Assembly (NCBI RefSeq): GCF_003323745.1 | Contig: NZ_QOIL01000027.1 | Location: 62,001-126,000, forward strand | From: Sphaerisporangium album | GTDB taxonomy: Bacteria; Actinomycetota; Actinomycetes; Streptosporangiales; Streptosporangiaceae | Reading direction: 5' to 3' | Length of the DNA: 64,000 nt | In this document: positions 46,379-55,012 of the stretch, one piece after another | Numbering within the stretch: position 1 is the first letter of the stretch | How the letters are laid out: each line of letters begins with the position of its first letter | Notes under the pieces: model-generated | The model's database searches: none | Told to the model about the DNA's origin: nothing | The model's input: only the letters and a program-made list of their open reading frames with translations | Translations under genes and position numbers: made by a program

Positions 46379-47442
46379 ACCCGGCGGATCGGGGCGTGTC
46401 GGCCGATCGCGGTGTCCCACCCCATGGTGACGCCCCGGCCGGGGGGACGGTGGTCCTGGCCATGGCGCCCGGGCTGGCCGGCAGGCTGTTCCAGGGGGAG
46501 CGGGCCGACCGGCTGCGGGCGCTCGCCGGCGACGACTGGGGGCCGCCGCTCACCGAGTTCGCCTCCGCCGAGGCGGCCGAGCGGCTGGCCGGCGCCGTCG
46601 TCCTGCTGACCGGCTGGGGCAGCCCCCTGATCGACGCGGACGTGCTCGCCCGCGCGCCGCGCCTGCGCGCCGTCGTCCACGCGGCCGGCACCGTGAAACA
46701 CCACGTCGGCCCGGCGGTGTTCGCGCGGGGCGTGCCGGTGAGCTCGGCGGTCGAGGCGAACGCCGTCCCGGTCGCCGAGTACACCGTGGCGATGATCCTG
46801 CTCGCCGGCAAGGCCGTGCCCGCGCTGGTCCGCGAGTACCGCGCCCGCCGGGGGCCGATCGACCTGATCGGCGAGTACCCCGGCATCGGCAACCACGGCC
46901 GGACGGTCGGCCTGGTGGGCGCGTCCAGGATCGGACGGCGGGTCGTCGAACTGCTGCGGCCGTTCGACCTGGAGGTGCTGGTCAGCGACCCGTACCTGGA
47001 CGAGGCCGGGGCCGCGGCGCTCGGCGTGCGCAAGGCGGGCCTGGACGAGCTGTTCGCCGCGTGCGACATCGTGTCGCTGCACGCGCCCGCCACCGAGGCG
47101 ACGCGCGGCATGGTGACCGCGCGGCACCTGGCGTCGATGCGCGACGGCGCCACGCTGATCAACACGGCGCGCGGGTCGCTGGTGGACCAGGACGCGCTGG
47201 TCGCGGAGCTGGTCACCGGCCGCGTCTCGGCCGTGCTGGACGTCACCGAGCCGGAGATCACGCCGCCGGACTCGCCGCTGTGGGACCTTCCGAACGTCGT
47301 CCTGACCCCGCACATTGCGGGGTCTCTGGGAAACGAGCTGGTCAGGATGGGGTCGCAGGCCCTGGACGAGGTCTTCCGGGCGCTCGCCGGCGAGCCCCTC
47401 CGCCACCCGGTCGACCCGGCGTCCCTGCCCCTGATGGCCTGA
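46375..47442 (+). CDS. D-isomer-specific 2-hydroxyacid dehydrogenase
   Basis: A 355-residue NAD(P)-dependent dehydrogenase with a C-terminal Rossmann domain (GRTVGLVGASRIGRRVVELLRPF), the Arg region LINTARGSLVDQDAL, and the Glu/His pair near VLDVTEPE and VLTPHIAG. It reduces a 2-keto acid or oxidises a 2-hydroxy acid in sugar metabolism, with ThuA as partner. The exact substrate is unknown. Starts with GTG at 46375; GTG 46396 is possible. Confidence 0.88.
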   Translation: MNPADRGVSADRGVPPHGDAPAGGTVVLAMAPGLAGRLFQGERADRLRALAGDDWGPPLTEFASAEAAERLAGAVVLLTGWGSPLIDADVLARAPRLRAVVHAAGTVKHHVGPAVFARGVPVSSAVEANAVPVAEYTVAMILLAGKAVPALVREYRARRGPIDLIGEYPGIGNHGRTVGLVGASRIGRRVVELLRPFDLEVLVSDPYLDEAGAAALGVRKAGLDELFAACDIVSLHAPATEATRGMVTARHLASMRDGATLINTARGSLVDQDALVAELVTGRVSAVLDVTEPEITPPDSPLWDLPNVVLTPHIAGSLGNELVRMGSQALDEVFRALAGEPLRHPVDPASLPLMA

Positions 47443-47567
47443 GATCTCGTGCCGGCCCGATTCGACTTGTTCCTCCCCGGCCTGACCTGTGCCCACGCCA
47501 CCGGAACGGAGGGGGAGCCGTCAGGGGGCGTGGCCGGGGTGCGGCGAGGGTCTCTAGACTCGCCTGT

Positions 47568-48119
47568 ATGCGGCGGCTCAGGAGCACGGTGGTCGTGGTG
47601 GCGGGGGAGCGGGCGGCCGAGACGGTCGCCGGCCTGGACGGTCTGCACAACGTGCGCGCGGTGCGGCGCGGCGAGCGGACGCCCGCCGAGATCACCGACG
47701 TGGTGGTGCGCGCGTCGGCGACGTACGTCGTGCACGACGCCGACCCGCTGGCCGAGGTCGGCGAGGCGTGGACGGCGTTCTTCGACGAGGCGGCCCCGGC
47801 CGGCGCCCTGGAGGTCGCGATCGAGTCGACCCTGGCGGCCCTGCGCGCGGAGCGGCTCATCCTGCCGGACTACTACGTCGTCCTCGACCCCGACGACCTG
47901 CCCGAGACCCGGCGTCACTGGTGGCTCGGCGTGCTCGCGGGCGCCGCGCCGGCCCGGGTCGTCCCCTCCCCGGCCTCGGCGGCCGCCGTCACCCACACGC
48001 TCGGCGGCCTGGCGGCGGGCCGCTGGTGGCCCGCCGACCTGGAGGGCTGGCTCCGCGGCCTTCCCCGGACGATCCCCGACCGCGCCGGCCTCGCCGCCGG
48101 GTCCGCCGCGGGGCGCTAG
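47568..48119 (+). CDS. Hypothetical protein, probably leaderless
   Basis: A 183-residue acidic protein of unknown function, rich in Ala/Val and without membrane segments. The sequence TAGACT (47554-47559) lies 8 bp before ATG 47568 and would serve as a -10 box, so the mRNA is likely leaderless. It precedes manA by 141 bp on the same strand. I do not recognise a family. Confidence 0.65.
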   Translation: MRRLRSTVVVVAGERAAETVAGLDGLHNVRAVRRGERTPAEITDVVVRASATYVVHDADPLAEVGEAWTAFFDEAAPAGALEVAIESTLAALRAERLILPDYYVVLDPDDLPETRRHWWLGVLAGAAPARVVPSPASAAAVTHTLGGLAAGRWWPADLEGWLRGLPRTIPDRAGLAAGSAAGR

Positions 48120-48260
48120 CGCGATGTCCATCGCGGGGCGTCATGGTTCTTTCTCGGCGTGTCGTTTGTGATCTTTTGTCATAGTAAATCCGGTTATGTT
48201 CACCCGTCCCCCTCGGACTCCGGGTCATGACCCCGGCCGTATCCGATCGAGGAGCCCACG

Positions 48261-49358
48261 TTGCACCTGCTCACCAACCCCCTGAAGGACTATGCCTGGG
48301 GGTCGCGCACGGACATCGCCGAGCTCACCGGCCGGCCCGCGCCGTCTCCCGGCCCCGAGGCCGAAATGTGGCTCGGCGCCCACCCGGCGGGCCCCTCCAT
48401 GCTCACCGGGGACGGACGGTCGCTCGCCGACCTGATCGCCGACGACCCCGCCGCCGGGCTCGGCGCGGCGACGCTGGAGCGGCACGGCGCCCGCCTGCCC
48501 TTCCTGCTGAAGCTCATCGCGGTCGCCCGCCCGCTGTCCCTGCAGGTCCACCCGTCCGCCGAGCAGGCCGTGGACGGGCACGCCCGGGGCGTCTACGGCG
48601 ACCCCTGGCCCAAGCCCGAGCTGGTGTGCGCGCTGACCCCGTTCACCGCGCTCGCCGGCTTCCGCCCGGCCGACCAGGCGGCGATGCTCGTCGAGCGGCT
48701 CGGCGTCTCCGCGCTCAAGGACGTCGTCGCGCTGCTCGCGGGGGGCTCCCCGCTCCAGGCCCTGGAGGCTCTGCTCGACGGGCGCGACATCGCCGAGCAG
48801 GTCGTCTGGGCCGCCTCGGCCGTCCACCACCCCGACTACGCGTTGATCGTGCGGCTCGCCCGCTGCTACCCCGGCGACCCCGCCTGCGTCGCGCCCCTGC
48901 TGCTGAGGCGGCACGAGCTCGTCCCCGGGCAGGCGCTGTTCCTCGGCGCCGGGGTGCTGCACTGCTACGTCAAGGGCTTCGGCGTCGAGATCATGGGCAG
49001 CTCCGACAACGTCGTGCGCGCCGGCCTGACGTCCAAGCCGATCGACGTCCAGGAGCTGCTGCGCATCACCCGCCCGGACGCGAGCCCGCTGGCGGTGGAG
49101 GCGGGCACGGACGGCGCGTTCGACACCCCGTCGCCCGAGTTCCGCCTGCGTCGCGTCGCGGTGGACGGCGAGCGGCGCCTGGACGGCGGGCTGCCGCGCA
49201 TCCTGCTGTGCGTGGAGGGCGAGGTGCGGGTGGACGACCTGCCGGTGGGTGCGGGCGAGTCGGTCTTCGTCCCCGCCGCCGACCCCACGGTGACCCTCAC
49301 CGGCTCCGGCGTGGTCTTCGTCGCCGAGCCGGGCGGGGCGGCCTCCTTCCCCGCCTGA
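48261..49358 (+). CDS. manA: Mannose-6-phosphate isomerase, class I
   Basis: A 365-residue cupin-fold zinc enzyme interconverting mannose-6-phosphate and fructose-6-phosphate. The zinc site is visible as SLQVHPSAEQA, PKPELVCAL and GAGVLHCYVKGFGVEIM. A C-terminal cupin half follows. It uses TTG 48261, with GAGGAGC about 6 nt upstream and no better in-frame start. It supplies GDP-mannose or feeds mannose into glycolysis. Confidence 0.93.
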   Translation: MHLLTNPLKDYAWGSRTDIAELTGRPAPSPGPEAEMWLGAHPAGPSMLTGDGRSLADLIADDPAAGLGAATLERHGARLPFLLKLIAVARPLSLQVHPSAEQAVDGHARGVYGDPWPKPELVCALTPFTALAGFRPADQAAMLVERLGVSALKDVVALLAGGSPLQALEALLDGRDIAEQVVWAASAVHHPDYALIVRLARCYPGDPACVAPLLLRRHELVPGQALFLGAGVLHCYVKGFGVEIMGSSDNVVRAGLTSKPIDVQELLRITRPDASPLAVEAGTDGAFDTPSPEFRLRRVAVDGERRLDGGLPRILLCVEGEVRVDDLPVGAGESVFVPAADPTVTLTGSGVVFVAEPGGAASFPA

Positions 49359-49417
49359 CCGCCTTCCTGGCCCGCGCCCGCGCGCCCGCCACCGACCCCG
49401 CTTCGCGCCCGGCCCCG

Positions 49418-49545
49418 TCAGGCGGTGCCGAAGCGGGGGATGGGCAGGTCCTCGGTGGCCACGTGGATGATGTGCGCCTCGGTGTAGACGTCGATGCCGT
49501 GCTGACCGCCCTCGCGGCCGAGGACAAGACGACGTGATGACACGG
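49418..49545 (-). pseudogene. Remnant of an aldehyde dehydrogenase C-terminus
   Basis: On the minus strand about 40 codons translate to ...LGREGGQHGIDVYTEAHIIHVATEDLPIPRFG-T-A-stop. The G-R-E-G-G...Y-x-E pattern and the terminal IPRxG match the end of HpaE/XylG-type aldehyde dehydrogenases. Upstream the frame is closed by a stop and no further ALDH sequence is seen. It is probably a deletion remnant in the 366-bp gap between manA and the GntR gene, which otherwise holds no gene. Confidence 0.5.
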
Positions 49546-49724
49546 GGGATCGAGCGTATCGTCAATGTGGTCGGAGGAGAGCTGATCGGCGTCCCCGGCG
49601 ACCATTTCCAGGCGCTCGCCGGAGCCGGGTTCCGCAGCACTATCCGTGAGGGTCCTGGGTGAGTGATCGTCAGGGGCGTGGTCACCGGCGTGGACACCAC
49701 GTGTCGGCCAGTGAGGGGACGCCT

Positions 49725-50417
49725 GTGAGAGCCGGTAAGAAGCCAGCGGCCGCGAAGGAGTCGAAGGCGGAGCTGAGCTACGAGCTGCTGCGATCACGCA
49801 TCCTCGACGGCACCTACGGGCCCGGCTACCGGCTCGTGATGGACCAGCTCGCCCGCGAGACCGGCGTCAGCACGATCCCGTTGCGCGAGGCCGTGCGCAG
49901 GCTCCAGTCCGATGGCCTGGTCGAGGTCGTGCGCAACATCGGCGCCCGCGTGGCCGCGTTCGACTCCACGCAGGTCGAGCACGCGCTCAACATCCTCGCC
50001 CGCCTGGAGGGCTACGCGACGGCGATCTCCGCGCCGCTGATGAAGCCCCGGCACCTTGAGGCCTCGCGCGAGATCAACCAGCGCATGGCCGAGGCGCTGG
50101 AGGAGTTCGACCCGGCTTCCTTCACCGCGCTCAACCGCAAGTTCCACTTCTCGATCTACGAGCACTGCCCGGACGAGCACCTGTGCGTGCTGCTGGAGTC
50201 GCAGTGGGCCCGGCTGGACCACATGCGGCGCTCGACGTTCACCTACGTCCCGGGCCGGGCGCGCCGGTCGGTGGCCGAGCACGATCAGATGCTGGACCTG
50301 ATCGCGATGGGCGCCGACGCCGCCGAGATCGAACGCGTCGCCTGCGCCCACAAGATCGCCACCGCCGACGCCCTGCACAACGCGCACGTCACCCCGCAGC
50401 AGCCCGCCGCCCGCTGA
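49725..50417 (+). CDS. GntR-family (FadR subfamily) regulator
   Basis: A 230-residue regulator. The winged helix is YELLRSRILDGTYGPGYRLVMDQLARETGVSTIPLREAVRRLQSDGLVEV, followed by an FCD-type helical effector domain (FNRKFHFSIYEHCPDE). GTG 49725 is chosen because GAGGGGA lies 5 nt upstream; GTGs at 49659 and 49701 are further upstream in frame. It probably controlled the lost aldehyde-dehydrogenase region or unlinked targets. It overlaps the convergent acyltransferase gene by 29 bp. Confidence 0.88.
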   Translation: MRAGKKPAAAKESKAELSYELLRSRILDGTYGPGYRLVMDQLARETGVSTIPLREAVRRLQSDGLVEVVRNIGARVAAFDSTQVEHALNILARLEGYATAISAPLMKPRHLEASREINQRMAEALEEFDPASFTALNRKFHFSIYEHCPDEHLCVLLESQWARLDHMRRSTFTYVPGRARRSVAEHDQMLDLIAMGADAAEIERVACAHKIATADALHNAHVTPQQPAAR

Positions 50418-51723
50418 CCGGCCCGCGCATGCCGAACAGGAACCGGGTCGGAGCCGTCCGGCGCACCAGCAGGTCGTACGCGGCGACGGTCAGCGTGAGG
50501 GAGATCGCGACGATCGCGAGGTACTTGACCGGCATCGGGGCGTTCCAGCGGACCACCCAGGAGGCGACCCCGACGACGATCGGCTGGTGGAGGACGTACA
50601 GCGGCAGCACGGCGGCGGCCAGGTAGGCGTACACCCGCTTCCCCAGGCCGCCCCGCCGGGCCGGCGCGGGCTCCGGTACGGCTGCCGGCACGGGTTCGGC
50701 GGCGGTCCCGGACATGAAGGCCGCGGAGGAGACCGGGGTGGGATCCGGTACGGGGGTCCGGGCCGAGCGGCGGCGGTCGAGGACGCCGAGGATCGCGACC
50801 AGGCAGCACCACCCCGCCGCGCCGTAGAGCGTGCGGACGCCGATCGCGAGCGCGGTCATGTCCGTGAAGGGGTTCGCGCCCGGCGCGTCGCCCGCGACCA
50901 GGAAACCGGGCATGCCGATCGCCAGAAGGATCACGGCGCACACGACCGCCGGAATCGCGTCGCGGCGCATCACCGCGCGGAACCGGTCGTCGGAGGCCAG
51001 CACGAACCCGTACAGGAAGAACAGCAGGTAGGCCCAGCGGCTCCAGCCGGCGAACGGCTCCTCCATGCCGGCGAGCGCCGTGATCAGCGCGACCGGGACG
51101 GCGGGCAGGAGCAGCACGGCCCCGCGCGGCCGCACGGCCGTGGCCAGGAGCTCGCGGATCCGGCGGCCGCGCTCGCGAGGCAGCCGGGCGACCACCAGCG
51201 CGAGGAGCAGCGCGTACGCGAGCAGCATCACCACGAACCACAGGTGCCCGGACTCGAAGTACCGGCCCCGCACGATGAACGGGAACTCCGTCAGGTCGAG
51301 GTGGACGTCGAAGAACCGGGGCAGGAACCGCGGGTAGGACTCGTGGTAGGCGGGGTCGGCGCGCAGCCGGATCCACTGGGGAAAGGGCAGGAGCGCGAGC
51401 GTCGCGAAGACCAGCGGCACGCCGAGGCGCAGCAGCCGCTCCACGGCGAAGCCGCCCGCGCCCCGGCGGCGCAGCGAGTACCACGAGCCGAGGCCGGCGA
51501 TGAGGAACAGCATCGGCATCGCCCAGACCACGCCGAAGCCCGCGGCGATCATGGTGGCGTCGGTCGTCTCGGGGTTCTTCACGTAGTAGTCGTCGCGGGT
51601 GTCGAACACCAGCGCCGAGTGGAAGAACACGAGCCCGACGACCACCAGCGCGCGGATCGCGTCCAGTTCGGGCCGCCGCCGCGATCGTGTCGTGAGGGGT
51701 GGATCGATGTTCGCCGCCGTCAT
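50389..51723 (-). CDS. Acyltransferase family 3 membrane protein
   Basis: A 444-residue multi-spanning membrane protein of the acyltransferase-3/OafA-like family, opening with RRRPELDAIRALVVVGLVFFHSALVF, where the conserved Arg and His lie. It has about ten hydrophobic segments and a long Pro/Arg-rich loop around residue 350. Such proteins O-acylate sugars, antibiotics or cell-surface polymers. No adjacent glycan genes identify its target. Confidence 0.82.
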   Translation of the reverse strand: MTAANIDPPLTTRSRRRPELDAIRALVVVGLVFFHSALVFDTRDDYYVKNPETTDATMIAAGFGVVWAMPMLFLIAGLGSWYSLRRRGAGGFAVERLLRLGVPLVFATLALLPFPQWIRLRADPAYHESYPRFLPRFFDVHLDLTEFPFIVRGRYFESGHLWFVVMLLAYALLLALVVARLPRERGRRIRELLATAVRPRGAVLLLPAVPVALITALAGMEEPFAGWSRWAYLLFFLYGFVLASDDRFRAVMRRDAIPAVVCAVILLAIGMPGFLVAGDAPGANPFTDMTALAIGVRTLYGAAGWCCLVAILGVLDRRRSARTPVPDPTPVSSAAFMSGTAAEPVPAAVPEPAPARRGGLGKRVYAYLAAAVLPLYVLHQPIVVGVASWVVRWNAPMPVKYLAIVAISLTLTVAAYDLLVRRTAPTRFLFGMRGPVSGRRAAAG

Positions 51724-51809
51724 CGTGTCTCCGCGCCCGCACACGGCGGTCGGTCGCCGCCGTGCGTGCACGGCAATTGTTGGGCGTTTCCCCGCGAAGC
51801 GCCAGCCGG

Positions 51810-52442
51810 TCAGCCGCGGCGGGCGCGGGCGCGGCGCTTGCCCTCGTGCATGGCCTGCACGCGCGCCACCGGGATCGTGTGCCCCTCCTCGATCAGGTCG
51901 GCCGGCAGCCGCTGCGGCGCGGGCATCAGCTCGGCCCACGGGTCGCCGTCCCCGGCCAGGCCCGCCGCCGTGCGCAGCGTGAAGTCGCCCGGCGTCACCC
52001 GGTCCAGGTCGTCCCACGCCACCGGGAACGACACCGGCACCCCGGGCCTGATGCGCGGGCTGTAGGCCGCGATCACGGTGGCCCCGCCGGCCCGCGTGGA
52101 GTCCAGGAACACCTTGCCCCCGCGGTCATCGCGGATGAACGCGGTCGTCGCCAGCGCCGGGTCCAGGCGCTCGGCCCGCGCGGCGACGGCCCGGGTGGCC
52201 GCCGCCATGTCCTCCATGCCGATCCCCGGCTCCAGCGGGACGAACACGTGCAGCCCCTTCGCCCCGCTGGTCTTCACCGCGCCCGCCAGCCCGTCGTCGG
52301 CCAGCGCCCGGCGGACGAGATGCGCCGCGCGGACCGCCATGCCGAACGCGTCCCCCTCCGGCGGGTCCAGGTCGAGGATCATGTGCGTCGGCGTGTCCAG
52401 CGCGTCGGCCGTGACCAGCGCCGGGTGGTACTCGACCGCGCG
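51810..52442 (-). pseudogene. LigD-type NHEJ polymerase, 3' part, separated by the integrative element
   Basis: About 210 codons encode the C-terminal two-thirds of a LigD polymerase/primase domain, from AVEYHPALVTADALDTPTHMILDLDPPEGD onward. DLDPPEG holds catalytic acidic residues; KTSGAKGLHVFVPL and SPRIRPGVPVSFPVAW are family blocks. The frame meets a TAG inside the element (52446-52448). Its missing N-terminus lies at 63639-63962. The uninterrupted protein would be about 316 residues, the size of a stand-alone LigD polymerase. ATG 52382 could start a shortened product. Confidence 0.92.
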
Positions 52443-52461
52443 CGGCTACTTCCGCTATCCA
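52423..52461. other. attL, left junction of the integrative element
   Basis: Host sequence reads up to the core CGCGC (52439-52443), after which element sequence GGCTACTTCCGC begins. The switch point is set by comparison with attR and by the LigD reading frame. Host arms GTGGTAC...GAACCAC around the rebuilt attB show partial dyad symmetry. Confidence 0.85.
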
Positions 52462-52483
52462 CACACAGCGGAAGCGGGGCACC

Positions 52484-53992
52484 ATGGAAGACATGCTCAC
52501 GACGGAGTACGACGGGTGCGGGCGCTGCTTGGTGGGGGTACGTCGGCTGAGCAGGAAGACCGACGCCACCAGTAGCCCGCAGCGCCAGGCAGACCAGGTC
52601 CTACGGGCCACAGCGGACGCCGGGGGCCACATCGTGGCATGGGCCGATGACTGGGAGGTCTCCGGTGCCACGGACCCGCTGACGCGGCCGAGGTTCGGAC
52701 CGTGGTTGCGTGGGGAGATGGGGCCGTATGACGGTATCGCGGCGGCCACCGTCGATCGCGTCGGGCGCAATGTGCGGGACACGTTGAACACGCAGGCTCT
52801 ACTAACCGATCAAGGTCGCGTCATCGTCACGGCCGATCACGTGGGGGTCTGGGATTTCAGCGACCCGAACCAGGAAAACGAATGGCTGGTAAAGGCGTGG
52901 GGATCGCAAATGGAACTGCGTGCGATCCAGAAACGCAATCGCGACGAGGCCCTACGGGCACGGGCGGCAGGACAGCCCAGGCAGCGCCCATCGTATGGGT
53001 ACATGTATGTCCGTCTCGCCCCAACAGCAAAGGTCGATCACGTAGCGATCGATCCGGTAGCCGCCGAGATTATCCGGGAAGTAGCGCGAAGAATTCTTTC
53101 GGACGAGACGGAAAAGATTACGTGTGCGACAGAAGCGGCACGCTTGACACGCGAAGGCATTCCCTGCCCGTCTGATCGCCGCGCCCAACTCTATGGCCGT
53201 CCAACGAAGAACAGGCCATGGAGGGCGAAAGCAGTCAAGTACATCTTGTGCAGTGAGGCTGCGCTCGGATATCTCATGCACGATTTGCGACCGGTGATTG
53301 GTTCGGATGGACGGCCAGTCCGCATAGCAGATCCGTTGTGGGATCGGGCGACCCATGACGCTCTCGTCGAGAAAACCGCGCCGAAACGCAGTGGCAGCCG
53401 CGCGCCGAAAAGCACGCAACTACTGGCGGGTATCGCTTTCTGCGGTAACTGCGGGGCGCGACTCTACGTCACAGGTCGGTACGGATGCACCGCGCGGGTA
53501 CGGGGGATTCCTGCGTCGGCGCATTGCAGACCAGCCCCCTTCATGCCAATCACCGATTTGGACGCCCTCGTTGGCAAATGGTTCCTCTCCCTCTACGGCG
53601 CCGGAGAGGTCATGCGAAAAGTCTACGATCCCGGAACCGGGCATGCCGCCCAGGTCGCGGAGTTGACGGCTACACGTACTCGGTTGCGAGAGGACCGCCA
53701 AGCCGGGCTATACGACGATCCCGACGAAGCGGAATGGTACCGCGCCGAATATCGGCGGATCGGGGAGGAGATTGCGGCGCTGAAGGCATTACCGGAACGC
53801 AAGCCGGGAATGCGAATGGTGCCCACCGGCCGGACGATAGCCCAGGAATGGGACGCAGGAGATTCCGTCAAGCGGCGGGAAATGCTCGCAGAATTTGAGG
53901 TCCGCGTGGTGCTGCACCCCACTGGCCACGATCCACGTGTGGTCATTACCGGCATGGAGCTTAGCCTAGATGGGCTTGAACTCACCGGCTAA
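52484..53992 (+). CDS. Large serine recombinase (integrase)
   Basis: A 502-residue serine integrase. The N-terminal catalytic domain starts VGVRRLSRKTDATSSPQRQ, in which Ser23 is the likely nucleophile; TVDRVGRNVRDTLN follows. The recombinase domain (about 170-280) contains the GY-motif RPSYGYMY and WRAKAVKYILCSEAALGYL. A zinc-ribbon domain (LAGIAFCGNCGARLYVTGRYGC...AHC) and a coiled-coil region (about 370-430) follow. It lies 40 bp inside attL, pointing away from the end. It would integrate and, with a partner factor, excise the element. Confidence 0.95.
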   Translation: MEDMLTTEYDGCGRCLVGVRRLSRKTDATSSPQRQADQVLRATADAGGHIVAWADDWEVSGATDPLTRPRFGPWLRGEMGPYDGIAAATVDRVGRNVRDTLNTQALLTDQGRVIVTADHVGVWDFSDPNQENEWLVKAWGSQMELRAIQKRNRDEALRARAAGQPRQRPSYGYMYVRLAPTAKVDHVAIDPVAAEIIREVARRILSDETEKITCATEAARLTREGIPCPSDRRAQLYGRPTKNRPWRAKAVKYILCSEAALGYLMHDLRPVIGSDGRPVRIADPLWDRATHDALVEKTAPKRSGSRAPKSTQLLAGIAFCGNCGARLYVTGRYGCTARVRGIPASAHCRPAPFMPITDLDALVGKWFLSLYGAGEVMRKVYDPGTGHAAQVAELTATRTRLREDRQAGLYDDPDEAEWYRAEYRRIGEEIAALKALPERKPGMRMVPTGRTIAQEWDAGDSVKRREMLAEFEVRVVLHPTGHDPRVVITGMELSLDGLELTG

Positions 53993-54012
53993 GGCGGCGC
54001 GCGTGGCGTAGC

Positions 54013-54052
54013 AACCGCCCGACACCTACGCGTGTAGGTGCCGGGCGGTTTT
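54013..54052 (+). terminator. Rho-independent terminator of the integrase gene
   Basis: A long stem AACCGCCCG (54013-54021) / CGGGCGGTT (54042-54050), with an inner CACCTAC/GTAGGTG and a GCGT loop, ends in TTTT, 20 bp after the integrase stop. Confidence 0.85.
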
Positions 54053-54110
54053 GCTTGATGCCTTTTCCGCTGAACATCGGGAATTAGGTCACTATCTTCT
54101 TTGGACGGAT

Positions 54111-54332
54111 TCAGATTGAGGTGAATCTGGGAACCAGATAGCGGACTGTGCGGCCCATGCGTGTGATCACTCGTACATCGTGCATCGATAGTTGCCCCTC
54201 TCTCGGCAGTGCTTCTAGGGGGAATTTCAGTACGCTTGTGGCAGGCCAGGGCGTAAAATCTAGGGCGAAGAGGCCAGCATAAAAATGTCTGGTGTCGAGA
54301 CGGCACCTGAGGGTTTCGGCGTCGGCATCCAC
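54111..54332 (-). CDS. Hypothetical protein, possibly 5'-damaged
   Basis: From GTG 54332 it gives 73 residues. The same frame stays open upstream to about 54530 and reads as plausible protein (WTNAETGAAGWKIITP, ASEWQIRIPHAALTVVVVDADAETL) but has no ATG, GTG or TTG start with a ribosome site. A Shine-Dalgarno and ATG in another frame (ATG CTC AAC GAG TAA, about 54535) sit where the gene should start, so a frameshift or decay is likely. Function unknown; C-terminal part LSMHDVRVITRMGRTVRYLVPRF. Confidence 0.45.
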   Translation of the reverse strand: MDADAETLRCRLDTRHFYAGLFALDFTPWPATSVLKFPLEALPREGQLSMHDVRVITRMGRTVRYLVPRFTSI

Positions 54333-54625
54333 GACGACGACTGTGAGCGCTGCGTGTGGAATCCGGATCTGCCATTCACTTGCTGCGTGAGCGTGGACGG
54401 TTCCGCCGGAGATAGCGGCTACGGCAAGGGCGAGCCGGCGAGTTGGGGTGATGATTTTCCATCCTGCCGCGCCAGTCTCCGCGTTGGTCCAGGGATGTAG
54501 ATTTCCGTCGCATTGATTACTCGTTGAGCATCACCTCTTTCTCTAGGTGGGCGCTTCCCTTTCCGCCGTGCACGGCACTGCCGCGCACGGCGGGCATTGG
54601 ATGGCGTCGTTCCGAGTTAGCCAGT

Positions 54626-54871
54626 TCAGTCGCGGTACAGGCGGCGGGTGCGGTTCCACAGGCGGCGGCCGAGCCTGAGGCGTAGGCCAGTGCCGTTGCA
54701 GCGAGGGCAGAAGCGCCAGCCGGATAGGCCGAACGGGTAGGGAATGCGGCCAGTGCCACGGCATCGTTGGTGTTCGCGGAACGGTCGGACGTAGCAGAGA
54801 AAGGCGTAACGCAGCGTGAACAGGATGGGAAGGGTGATCGCCGCGAAAGCAATCAGCGTGTCTGTGGGCAA
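54626..54871 (-). CDS. Small membrane protein with CxxGxG-type zinc ribbon
   Basis: An 81-residue protein. Residues 6-30 form one membrane segment (FAAITLPILFTLRYAFLCYV), then CRGTGRI and CPRCNGTGLRLR, a DnaJ-like CxxCxGxG-type metal site missing one Cys, and an Arg-rich tail (GRRLWNRTRRLYRD). Small genes of this type accompany FtsK/TraB genes in actinomycete plasmids and AICEs. It starts with TTG 54871, preceded by AGGAGGT. It is the last clear gene of the transfer operon. Confidence 0.75.
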   Translation of the reverse strand: MPTDTLIAFAAITLPILFTLRYAFLCYVRPFREHQRCRGTGRIPYPFGLSGWRFCPRCNGTGLRLRLGRRLWNRTRRLYRD

Positions 54872-54895
54872 GAAACCACCTCCTGAGGGGGTTTC
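54872..54895 (-). promoter_or_regulatory. Hairpin that could mask the ribosome binding site of the zinc-ribbon gene
   Basis: On the minus strand GAAACC and GGTTTC (6-bp arms) flank CCCTCAGGAGGT, so the AGGAGGT of the TTG-started gene lies within a potential stem-loop. It could tune translation; no evidence beyond base pairing. Confidence 0.3.
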
Positions 54896-54964
54896 GGGCT
54901 AGTCGGCGGTCAGGCTGCTACCTGCTACCGGCCTGGTCAGATGGCATATCAGGGTGCTAGCGGG

Positions 54965-55004
54965 GGTGCTTCCGGAAGTATGGTCACCTGCTTCCGGAAG
55001 CACC
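54965..55004. repeat. 14-bp inverted repeats directly after the translocase gene
   Basis: GGTGCTTCCGGAAG (54965-54978) and CTTCCGGAAGCACC (54991-55004) form perfect 14-bp inverted repeats 12 bp apart. Each contains the 10-bp palindrome CTTCCGGAAG. They end 8 bp after the translocase stop codon. In pSVH1, pIJ101-like plasmids and AICEs the cis-acting transfer site (clt) lies just downstream of traB, so this is a candidate. A terminator without a U-tract is the alternative. Confidence 0.7.
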
Positions 55005-55012
55005 CTCCGCGC

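Noticed and set aside
54285-54500. Plus-strand 71-residue ORF with five cysteines
   Set aside because: It overlaps the longer open minus frame, lacks a ribosome site and resembles no family; kept only as a doubtful alternative.
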